From Acidobacteriota bacterium (GTDB lineage: Bacteria; Acidobacteriota; Vicinamibacteria; Vicinamibacterales; UBA2999): a DNA stretch of 9,045 nt. Made by a program: the position numbers and the translations under genes. Shown here piece by piece: positions 1 to 7,202 of the stretch; positions within the stretch are counted from its first letter, which is position 1; the number at the start of each line of letters is the position of its first letter. Where the stretch lies: contig CANIAI010000068.1 of assembly GCA_947465275.1 (NCBI GenBank), positions 1-9,045 of the forward strand. Direction: 5' to 3'. Below the pieces are notes generated by a model. The model ran no database searches and had not been told where the DNA came from. It saw only the letters and a program-made list of their open reading frames with translations.

Positions 1-1
1 G

Positions 2-85
2 GTGGGCTTCACGAACATGAAGAACCTGAAGGGCGGCATCCTCGACTGGATCGACAAGGTCGACCCGAGCCAGCCGAAGTACTGA
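2..85 (+). CDS. Rhodanese-domain protein, 3' end only (MoeB/MoeZ/ThiF-rhodanese type)
   Basis: Only the last 27 residues are in the window; the gene begins upstream. The reading frame ends in NLKGGILDWIDKVDPSQPKY followed by TGA. The GG-x-x-x-W helix start followed by a VDPSxPxY ending is typical of the rhodanese domain that closes ThiF/MoeB-type adenylyltransferases (MoeZ-like proteins), which activate small sulfur-carrier proteins for molybdopterin or thiamine synthesis and thiolate them through the rhodanese cysteine. The adenylation domain and the rhodanese active site lie outside the window, so the full domain makeup is inferred from the tail alone, and a free-standing rhodanese is possible. 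It precedes a terminator, so it is probably a separate transcript from the isc genes, although a sulfur-transfer role next to a cysteine desulfurase would fit. Confidence 0.6.
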   Translation: MGFTNMKNLKGGILDWIDKVDPSQPKY

Positions 86-131
86 GCCCCCAGGCGGCGC
101 GTCACGCGCCAGCCACCCCGACCAGCAGAGG

Positions 132-159
132 GGGCGGTTCCGGCCGGAACCGCCCTTTT
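132..159 (+). terminator. Intrinsic (Rho-independent) terminator
   Basis: GGGCGGTTCCGG at 132-143 is followed directly by its exact reverse complement at 144-155, then TTTT at 156-159. Folding gives a stem of about 10 base pairs with a four-base loop (142-145) and a short U tract. It lies 46 bases after the stop of the rhodanese-domain gene and before the isc promoter, so it should end the upstream transcript. The palindrome is perfect, but T-tracts on the far strand are absent, so it is directional. Confidence 0.85.
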
Positions 160-184
160 CGCACGAATTGAATGCCGACCAATC

Positions 185-213
185 TTGACGGGTATCCCGA
201 ACTCGCCTAAACT
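185..213 (+). promoter_or_regulatory. Predicted sigma70-like promoter of the isc operon
   Basis: TTGACG at 185-190 (a good -35 element) and TAAACT at 208-213 (a fair -10 element) are spaced by 17 bases, just after the terminator and upstream of iscR. Transcription would start near base 220, giving a leader of roughly 24 bases. IscR-type regulators commonly repress their own operon, so an operator is expected to overlap this site. I could not find a convincing inverted repeat matching the E. coli type 1 IscR motif, so no operator is annotated. The ribosome binding site before iscR is weak (CGGA at 228-231, rather far from the ATG). Confidence 0.6.
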
Positions 214-243
214 ACGACAACTGCGGTCGGACTTAGCCAGACC

Positions 244-687
244 ATGTTGAGACTCTCCAAGAAGGCAGACTACGCGTTGATGGCGATGAAGCACCTGGCT
301 GAGGCCGAGGTGGGTTCGTCGACGAGTGCGCGGGAGATCGCCGAGCAGTACAACATCCCGATCGAGCTGATGGCCAAGGTCCTCCAGCGGCTGGTCCGGA
401 CCGGGCTGCTGGTCTCGACCCAGGGGACCCGCGGGGGCTATGCCCTCGGCCGTGCCCCGGCTGAACTGAGCGTGGCCGACATCATCCAGGCGATTGACGG
501 GCCCTTCACCGTGACCGCCTGCTCCACCGACAACAACGGCTGCGAGCAGTTCGGCACCTGCAGCATCCGCGATCCCCTCTGGCAGATTCGCGAACGGATC
601 GTGACGGCGCTCGGTACCGTCACGCTCGCCGAGATGGCAACCGACAACGTGGCGACGGGCGTGCCTGTCGCGGTGGTCAGACGATGA
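244..687 (+). CDS. iscR: Rrf2-family Fe-S cluster-sensing transcriptional regulator, IscR-like
   Basis: A 147-residue Rrf2 protein. The N-terminal winged helix-turn-helix begins MLRLSKKADYALMAM, with the recognition helix near residues 36-52 (IPIELMAKVLQRL) and the wing at GTRGGYAL (61-68). Three cysteines, C93, C100 and C106, match the cluster-binding cysteines of this family. E. coli IscR uses C92, C98, C104 and H107 to hold [2Fe-2S]; here the first spacing is one residue longer (C-x6-C-x5-C), and the histidine position is occupied by R109, so the fourth ligand is unclear. Family knowledge says the holo form represses the isc operon and the apo form relieves it. Position first in the operon supports that role. 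A SufR-like or other Rrf2 regulator of Fe-S genes cannot be excluded. The stop overlaps the iscS start (ATGA), implying translational coupling. Confidence 0.9.
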   Translation: MLRLSKKADYALMAMKHLAEAEVGSSTSAREIAEQYNIPIELMAKVLQRLVRTGLLVSTQGTRGGYALGRAPAELSVADIIQAIDGPFTVTACSTDNNGCEQFGTCSIRDPLWQIRERIVTALGTVTLAEMATDNVATGVPVAVVRR

Positions 688-1898
688 AACTTCCGATCTA
701 CATGGACTACCACGCCACGACGCCCGTCGATCCACGGGTGCTCGAGGCGATGCTGCCGTTCTTCACCGAACACTTCGGCAACGCGGCGAGCCGCAACCAC
801 GCCTTCGGCTGGGCGGCCGAGCAGGCGGTGGATCAGGCCCGCAAGCAGGTGGCCGACCTGATCGGCGCCAACGTGAAGGAAGTCATCTTCACCAGCGGCG
901 CGACAGAGTCGAACAACCTCGCCATCAAGGGCGTCGCCGAGATGTACCGCGAGAAGGGGAACCACATCATCACGTGCGTCACCGAGCACAAGGCGGTGAT
1001 CGACACCTGCAAGAAGCTCGAAAAGCAGGGCGCGCGGGTGACCTACCTGCCGGTGCAGAAGGACGGCCGGATCTCGCTGGACGACCTCCGGGCCGCCATC
1101 ACCGACAAGACCATCCTCATCACGATCATGGCCGCCAACAACGAGATCGGCGTCCTGCAGCCGATCGAGGAGATCGGCGCGATCGCGAAGGAAAAGGGCA
1201 TCCTCTTCCACACCGACGCGGTGCAGGTGGTCGGCAAGATCCCGTTCGACGTGAACGCGTCGAAGGTCGACCTCGTCTCGCTCAGCGCGCACAAGATGTA
1301 CGGCCCCAAGGGCGTCGGCGCCCTCTACGTGCGCCGCCGCAACCCGCGCGTGCTGCTCTCCGAGCAGAACAACGGCGGCGGGCACGAGCGCGGCATGCGG
1401 TCGGGCACGCTGAACGTCCCGGGCATCGTCGGCCTGGGCAAGGCGGCCGAGATCGCGCGGCTCGAGATGGCGGCCGAAGGGGAGCGCCTGCGGACGCTGC
1501 GCGACCGGCTGAACGCCGGGCTGCACAAGAACCTCGACGAACTCTACATCAACGGCTCGATGGAGCACCGCCTGCCGCACAGCCTGAACATCAGCTTCGC
1601 CTATGTCGAGGGCGAGTCGCTGCTCATGGGTGTCAGCGACGTGGCGGTCTCGTCGGGTTCGGCCTGCACCTCGGCCAGCCTCGAGCCGTCGTACGTGCTG
1701 AAGGCGCTCGGCGCGGGCGACGACCTGGCGCACTCGTCCATCCGATTCGGCCTGGGTCGGTTCACGACCGAGGCCGAGGTCGACTACGTGATCGACAAGC
1801 TCACGACGGTCGTGCGGCGCCTGCGCGAGATGTCGCCGCTCTACGAGATGGTGAAGGAAGGCGTCGACCTGTCCAAGATGCAGTGGGTGACGCACTAG
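684..1898 (+). CDS. iscS: Cysteine desulfurase IscS
   Basis: A 404-residue group I cysteine desulfurase, the same length as E. coli IscS. This PLP enzyme converts cysteine to alanine and carries the released sulfur as a persulfide, which it passes to IscU and to other acceptors such as tRNA-thiolation and cofactor enzymes. Visible motifs are YMDYHATTPVD near the N-terminus, SGATESNN (71-78), H102, the cofactor-binding HTDAVQ (176-181), the PLP lysine K204 in SAHKMYGPKG, and the active-site cysteine C328 in the flexible loop SSGSACTSASLEPSYVL. The C-terminus (SPLYEMVKEGVDLSKMQW) closely resembles the E. coli IscS tail that docks IscU. All key residues are present. The start overlaps the iscR stop by four bases, and iscU follows 22 bases downstream. 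Confidence 0.97.
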   Translation: MKLPIYMDYHATTPVDPRVLEAMLPFFTEHFGNAASRNHAFGWAAEQAVDQARKQVADLIGANVKEVIFTSGATESNNLAIKGVAEMYREKGNHIITCVTEHKAVIDTCKKLEKQGARVTYLPVQKDGRISLDDLRAAITDKTILITIMAANNEIGVLQPIEEIGAIAKEKGILFHTDAVQVVGKIPFDVNASKVDLVSLSAHKMYGPKGVGALYVRRRNPRVLLSEQNNGGGHERGMRSGTLNVPGIVGLGKAAEIARLEMAAEGERLRTLRDRLNAGLHKNLDELYINGSMEHRLPHSLNISFAYVEGESLLMGVSDVAVSSGSACTSASLEPSYVLKALGAGDDLAHSSIRFGLGRFTTEAEVDYVIDKLTTVVRRLREMSPLYEMVKEGVDLSKMQWVTH

Positions 1899-1920
1899 GC
1901 GTCGGCCCGGGAGAACAACG

Positions 1921-2352
1921 ATGGCCTACTCGAACAAAGTCCTCGACCACTACGAGAATCCCCGCAACGTCGGGTCGCTCCCGAAGGACGACGCGCACGT
2001 CGGCACCGGGCTCGTCGGCGCGCCCGAATGCGGCGACGTGATGAAGCTGCAGGTGAAGATCAATCCCGACACCGGCGTCATCGACGACGCGAAGTTCAAG
2101 ACGTTCGGCTGCGGCTCCGCGATCGCCAGCTCGAGCCTCGCGACCGAGTGGCTGAAGGGGAAGACGGTCGACGAGGCGCTCGCGATCAAGAACACCGACA
2201 TCGTCAACGAACTGGCGCTGCCGCCCGTGAAGATTCACTGCTCGGTGCTTGCCGAAGACGCCATCAAGGCGGCGATCGCCGACTACCGGAAGAAGCAGGG
2301 GCAGGACGCGGACGTGCCCGCCGCAGAGGCGCACGCCCAGCCGAACGCCTAG
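1921..2352 (+). CDS. iscU: Iron-sulfur cluster assembly scaffold IscU
   Basis: A 143-residue IscU on which the cluster is built before transfer. The start reads MAYSNKVLDHYENPRNVG, a classic IscU N-terminus, preceded by a good ribosome binding site (GGGAG, 1909-1913). Cluster ligands are C37, D39 (ECGDVM), C64 (GCGSAIASSS), H106 and C107. The HscA recognition motif LPPVK is intact at 100-104, which fits the hscBA genes downstream. E. coli IscU is 128 residues; this one carries about 15 extra hydrophilic, Ala/Asp/Gln-rich residues at the C-terminus (roughly 127-143), probably disordered. It lies between iscS and iscA as in proteobacterial operons. The identification is secure; the tail's role is unknown. 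Confidence 0.97.
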   Translation: MAYSNKVLDHYENPRNVGSLPKDDAHVGTGLVGAPECGDVMKLQVKINPDTGVIDDAKFKTFGCGSAIASSSLATEWLKGKTVDEALAIKNTDIVNELALPPVKIHCSVLAEDAIKAAIADYRKKQGQDADVPAAEAHAQPNA

Positions 2353-2353
2353 G

Positions 2354-2369
2354 CCTGCCGGATGGCAGG
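2354..2369 (+). other. Intergenic GC-rich stem-loop between iscU and iscA
   Basis: CCTGCC (2354-2359) and GGCAGG (2364-2369) form a perfect 6-bp stem with a four-base loop (GGAT), two bases after the iscU stop. No T-tract follows, so it does not look like a terminator. It could stabilise or mark a processing point in the polycistronic mRNA. Function is a guess. Confidence 0.4.
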
Positions 2370-2390
2370 GCGGTTCCACAGGGTGTACCG

Positions 2391-2717
2391 ATGATCCAGA
2401 TCTCCGAGACGGCGGCGAACAAGATTCGCTCGCTGATGGCAAAGCAGGGCATCACCGACGGCGGCCTCCGCGTCGGCGTGAAGGGCGGCGGCTGCTCGGG
2501 CCTCAGCTACACGTTCGCGTGGGAGCGTCAGCCGCGACTGGGCGACGAGGTGTTCGAGGGGCCCCAGGGCTCGAAGATCTACGTCGACAAGAAGAGCTAC
2601 CTGTTCCTGAAGGGCACCACGCTCGACTACGACACGGCGCTCCTCGGTAAGGGCTTCGTCTTCCACAACCCCAACGCCACCCAGTCCTGCGGCTGCGGCA
2701 GTTCCTTCGGGGCGTAG
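2391..2717 (+). CDS. iscA: A-type iron-sulfur carrier IscA
   Basis: A 108-residue A-type carrier (HesB/IscA family), which accepts clusters or iron and delivers [4Fe-4S] clusters to client enzymes. The three invariant cysteines are present at almost the same positions as in E. coli IscA: C35 in GGGCSGLSY and C100 and C102 in the C-terminal SCGCGSSF. The frame stays open far upstream of base 2391, but the ATG at 2391 is chosen because it gives the normal family length and N-terminus (MIQISETAANKI) and is preceded by AGGG (2380-2383) at suitable spacing. It follows iscU by 38 bases and precedes hscB. Related family members such as ErpA have similar sequences; operon position supports IscA. Confidence 0.95.
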   Translation: MIQISETAANKIRSLMAKQGITDGGLRVGVKGGGCSGLSYTFAWERQPRLGDEVFEGPQGSKIYVDKKSYLFLKGTTLDYDTALLGKGFVFHNPNATQSCGCGSSFGA

Positions 2718-2733
2718 ACGCCGGCGCGGCGTC
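2717..2733 (+). other. Intergenic GC-rich stem-loop between iscA and hscB
   Basis: GACGCCG (2717-2723) and CGGCGTC (2727-2733) form a perfect 7-bp stem around a three-base loop. It starts on the last base of the iscA stop codon. No T-tract follows, so it is unlikely to be a full intrinsic terminator; an mRNA processing or attenuation role between the iscRSUA part and the hscBA-fdx-iscX part is possible. Confidence 0.4.
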
Positions 2734-2755
2734 CGCCCCTCGCGGCACGATCCAG

Positions 2756-3498
2756 ATGACTTCCAAGCCCATCCCGATCCGTCCCGTCTCGCTCGAGTGC
2801 CGCACCTGCGGCGCCGGCGCCCCGGTCGACGAGCATTTCTGCCCGCAGTGCAGCCGCATCCTCGCGCTCGGCCGCCATGGTGATTACTTCACCTTCTTCG
2901 GCCTCGAGCGACGGCTGCGGCTCGAGCCGCAGGATCTGGAGCGGCGCTTCCGGGAACTGAGCCGGAAGTTCCACCCCGACTACTACTACAACGCCCCCGC
3001 CTCGGAGCGGCTCGCCAGCCTCGAACGCGCGTCGTACCTGAACGACGCGTATCGCGTGCTGCGGAGCCTGCCGTCGCGCGTCGAGTACCTGCTGTCGCTC
3101 GAGGGGCTCCCGCCCGCCCGCGACCAGGAAGGGCAGGCCAAGGTGCCGGCCGCGCTGCTCGAGGAGGTCTTCGCGCTGAACGAGGAACTCGACGAGATCC
3201 GCACGATGCGGGAGGGGGGCGCCGACCCCGCCATGCTGCGTGCCCGCATCGAGGCGGCGCGCACGCCGATCGAGCGGAAGCGTGACGAACACGAGCAGCA
3301 GCTCGAGACGCTGAGCATGCGGTGGGACGACCTCGCCACCGCCGCGCCGGACGGCGCGACGAGCGCCGCCACCGACGCCGCGACCCTCGACGCCCGGCGC
3401 GCGACGCTCACGGCGCTGCGCGACCAGCTGCTCGAGCGGCACTACATCCAGAACCTGCTGGCCACCATCGAGCAGGAACTGCAGCACGCGGGCGCCTG

Positions 3499-3499
<1 letters not shown>
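2756..3499 (+). CDS. hscB: Fe-S assembly J-domain co-chaperone HscB with N-terminal tetracysteine domain
   Basis: A 247-residue J-protein that stimulates the HscA ATPase and presents IscU to it. Residues 1-40 carry two CxxC pairs (C15/C18 and C29/C32, C-x2-C-x10-C-x2-C), a probable zinc-ribbon. This is absent from the about 171-residue E. coli HscB but resembles the tetracysteine N-terminus of animal HSC20. The J domain follows (about 41-110: DYFTFFGL, LSRKFHPD), with the HPD motif intact at 73-75 and SYLNDAYRVLRS at 93-104. The C-terminal region (about 128-245), with FALNEELDEIR and the closing IQNLLATIEQEL, matches the IscU-binding helical bundle. An Ala/Thr/Asp-rich stretch near 194-212 is probably a loop insertion. 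The stop shares one base with the hscA start (TGATG), so the two are coupled. No strong ribosome binding site is seen. Confidence 0.93.
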
Positions 3500-5377
<1,878 letters not shown>

Positions 5378-5385
<8 letters not shown>

Positions 5386-5812
5386 GGTGACCTTCATCCT
5401 CCGCGACAAGACGGAGAAGACGGTCGAGTTCGAATCGGGCAAGCTGCCCTACGACGGGCACGGGTTGCCCGAGTCGTTCCTCGACGTGGCGATGCACTGC
5501 GGCATCGCGCTCGAGCACGCCTGCGGCGGCAGCTGTGCCTGCACGACGTGCCACCTGGTCATCCGCCAGGGGATGCAGAACCTCAGCGAGATGGAAGACA
5601 ACGAGGCCGACCGTCTCGACACCGCCTGGGACCTGACCACCGCCTCGCGCCTCGGCTGCCAGGCCGTCATCAAGGGCGATGTCGTGGCCGAGTTCCCGAT
5701 GTATACGAGGAATTACGTGCAGGAGGGCGGCGCCATCCAGCTGGGACAGCCCGAGCCGTCGACCCCTGCCGCGTCGAGCCCTGAGCCGGAACCCGCCGGC
5801 TCGCGCAAGTAG
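5378..5812 (+). CDS. fdx: ISC-type [2Fe-2S] ferredoxin
   Basis: A 144-residue adrenodoxin-like ferredoxin that supplies electrons for cluster assembly on IscU. The [2Fe-2S] ligands are C49, C55, C58 and C94 (C-x5-C-x2-C-x35-C, the same spacing as E. coli Fdx), within EHACGGSCACTTCH; C53 matches an additional cysteine also present in E. coli Fdx. The N-terminus MPKVTFIL and the ending near 105-113 (EFPMYTRNYV) match the family, whose proteins usually finish about there, near 111 residues. Here about 30 more Pro/Ser/Glu-rich residues follow (roughly 115-144), likely disordered. The start lies inside the hscA 3' end, eight bases of overlap, with GAGG at 5368-5371 as the ribosome binding site. 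iscX follows 15 bases on. Confidence 0.95.
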
Positions 5813-5827
5813 CGACAGGAGTTCCCG

Positions 5828-6034
5828 ATGAAGTGGACCGACGCCGAGGACATCGGCATCAGCCTGCACGAGCAGTTTCCCGACATCGACCCGCTGACCG
5901 TGCGGTTCACCGACCTTCGCGCGAAGGTGCTCGCCCTCCCCGGCTTCGACGACGACGCGAAGGCGTCGAACGAGCCGAAGCTCGAGGCGATCCAGATGGC
6001 CTGGTACGAAGAGTGGAAGGACAGCCAGGAGTAG
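5828..6034 (+). CDS. iscX: Fe-S assembly protein IscX
   Basis: A 68-residue acidic protein matching IscX (YfhJ). Motifs shared with the E. coli protein are KWTDAEDIG, FPDIDPLTVRFTDL and PGFDDDAKASNEPKLEAIQ, ending in an acidic helix. IscX binds IscS at the site also used by frataxin and ferredoxin, binds iron weakly, and is thought to tune the rate of cluster assembly. The usual length is about 66 residues. A strong ribosome binding site, AGGAG (5817-5821), sits six bases before the ATG. It closes the canonical isc gene set, as in Proteobacteria. No frataxin (cyaY) is seen in the window. Confidence 0.95.
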   Translation: MKWTDAEDIGISLHEQFPDIDPLTVRFTDLRAKVLALPGFDDDAKASNEPKLEAIQMAWYEEWKDSQE

Positions 6035-6055
6035 ACTCGGGACGTCTGACTCCAC

Positions 6056-6487
6056 ATGGCTTCCAGGCTGACGCTGGTTCCGCTCCTGATGGCACTCGGC
6101 ACGGCCCACGCCGTCGCGGGGCAGCAGGATGCCCCCGCGTCTCGACCGGCGCCGCCCCAGGGTTCCCGCACTGAAACGGCCGCGACGGCCCCCGTCGATG
6201 TCGACCGGCTGCCACTCGACCTGCAGCGCCTCGAGCAGCAGTTGCGCCGCTCGACCGAGACCGAGCAGCGCGACGGGCTGCGGCTGCAGTACAACATCCA
6301 GGTGTTCGGCCGTACGCCCCGCATCGACTTCTTCACACCCCAGGATGTCCGCGGTACCGGACCTGTGCCGTACGGCGCCCCCCCCCATCGTGAGATGCTC
6401 GACGTGATGACCCCGAAAGAATATCGGGCGCCCGTCGCCGACGTCGGCGCGTTCATGCGCTGGCTGAACGAGAAGCTGAACAAGTAG
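6056..6487 (+). CDS. Secreted protein of unknown function
   Basis: I do not recognise this 143-residue protein. Residues 1-22 look like a signal peptide: a short basic start (MASR), a hydrophobic core (LTLVPLLMALGTAHA) and small residues for cleavage near AVAG (19-22); no lipobox cysteine is present, and the protein has no cysteine at all. A Pro/Ala/Thr-rich stretch (about 23-47) follows, then a charged helix-forming segment (51-75), a segment with several aromatic residues (79-93, YNIQVFGRTPRIDFF), a Gly/Pro turn region (100-111) and a C-terminal helix ending RWLNEKLNK. It is likely periplasmic or exported. It starts 21 bases after iscX and ends seven bases before mqnB, so it appears to belong to the operon, but no function follows from this. 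A run of nine C (6378-6386) lies in the coding part; the frame is consistent with a normal gene on both sides of it. Confidence 0.75.
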   Translation: MASRLTLVPLLMALGTAHAVAGQQDAPASRPAPPQGSRTETAATAPVDVDRLPLDLQRLEQQLRRSTETEQRDGLRLQYNIQVFGRTPRIDFFTPQDVRGTGPVPYGAPPHREMLDVMTPKEYRAPVADVGAFMRWLNEKLNK

Positions 6488-6494
6488 CGCCCCC

Positions 6495-7202
6495 ATGACG
6501 ATTCTGCTCGTCGCCGCGACCCTGCCGGAGGTGCGTCCGCTGCTGGATGCGCTCGGTCCCCACACGACCGGTCCCCACACGACCACCGCCGCCGCCCGCC
6601 TGCAGCACCTGGCGACACCGTCGGGCACGCGCGTCGACCTGCTGGTGACCGGCGTCGGCGTGGTGGCCACCGCCACGTGGTGCGCGCGCGCGCTCGCGGC
6701 CCGTCCCTACGACGTGGCCCTCAACGTCGGGGTGTGCGGCAGCTTCGCACCCGCCTTCCCGCCGGGGACGGTCGTCCACGTGGTCTCGGAGCAGCTGCCG
6801 GAACTTGGCGCCGAGGACGGCGACACGTTCCTGCCCCTGCAGCAGCTCGGGCTGCTCGGCGAGGACGAGGACCCGTGGCGCGGCGGACGCCTGCGGTGTG
6901 CCACACCGCCTGCCAACGCGGTGCTCGCGGCGCTGCCCCAGGCGCACGGCATCACGGTCAACTGCGCGCACGGTGATGAGGCGTCGATCGCCCGGCTGCT
7001 CGCGCGCCTGAGCCCGGACGTCGAATCGATGGAAGGGGCAGCCTTCATGTACGCGTGCCTCACGGCGGGGGCGCCGTTCGCCCAGGTGCGGGCGGTGTCG
7101 AACGTCGTGGAACGCCGCAACCGGGCCGCCTGGCAGCTGGGTCCGGCGATCGCCAACCTCACCGCGGTCACGCGCCGCCTCCTGGATTCCGCATGGACCT
7201 GA
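6495..7202 (+). CDS. mqnB: Futalosine hydrolase MqnB
   Basis: A 235-residue member of the nucleoside phosphorylase/hydrolase fold. MqnB splits a futalosine-type nucleoside into the purine base and dehypoxanthine futalosine, an early step of the alternative menaquinone pathway. Visible family features are the N-terminal strand MTILLVAATLPEV, GVGVVATA (53-60), NVGVCGSF (77-84), the acidic nucleoside-binding motif VESMEGAAFMYAC (176-188) and the C-terminal QVRAVSNVVERRNRAAWQLG (197-216), which is characteristic of futalosine hydrolases; MTA/SAH nucleosidases are the closest alternative. Residues 21-30 are a perfect tandem duplication (GPHTT twice). The ATG is seven bases after the preceding stop, with no evident ribosome binding site. 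The 3' end overlaps mqnD by ten bases, and the mqnD pairing strongly supports the call. Confidence 0.9.
   Translation: MTILLVAATLPEVRPLLDALGPHTTGPHTTTAAARLQHLATPSGTRVDLLVTGVGVVATATWCARALAARPYDVALNVGVCGSFAPAFPPGTVVHVVSEQLPELGAEDGDTFLPLQQLGLLGEDEDPWRGGRLRCATPPANAVLAALPQAHGITVNCAHGDEASIARLLARLSPDVESMEGAAFMYACLTAGAPFAQVRAVSNVVERRNRAAWQLGPAIANLTAVTRRLLDSAWT
6555..6584 (+). repeat. 15-bp perfect tandem duplication inside mqnB
   Basis: The 15-base unit GGTCCCCACACGACC occurs at 6555-6569 and again, identical, at 6570-6584. It is exactly five codons long and in frame, giving GPHTT twice (residues 21-30). Identity at every third position suggests a recent slippage or duplication event. Confidence 0.9.

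Noticed and set aside
181..243. IscR operator overlapping the isc promoter
   Set aside because: Expected from family behaviour, and CCCGAACT at 196-203 vaguely resembles a type 1 half-site, but no matching second half is seen, so it was not annotated.
438..1895. Long open frame antisense to iscR and iscS
   Set aside because: Rich in His/Arg/Val/Leu without a recognisable domain and opposite strongly conserved iscS; typical antisense openness in GC-rich DNA.
974..2041. Plus-strand open frame in another frame of iscS
   Set aside because: Arg/Pro/His-rich translation with no family features; a shadow of iscS running into the start of iscU.
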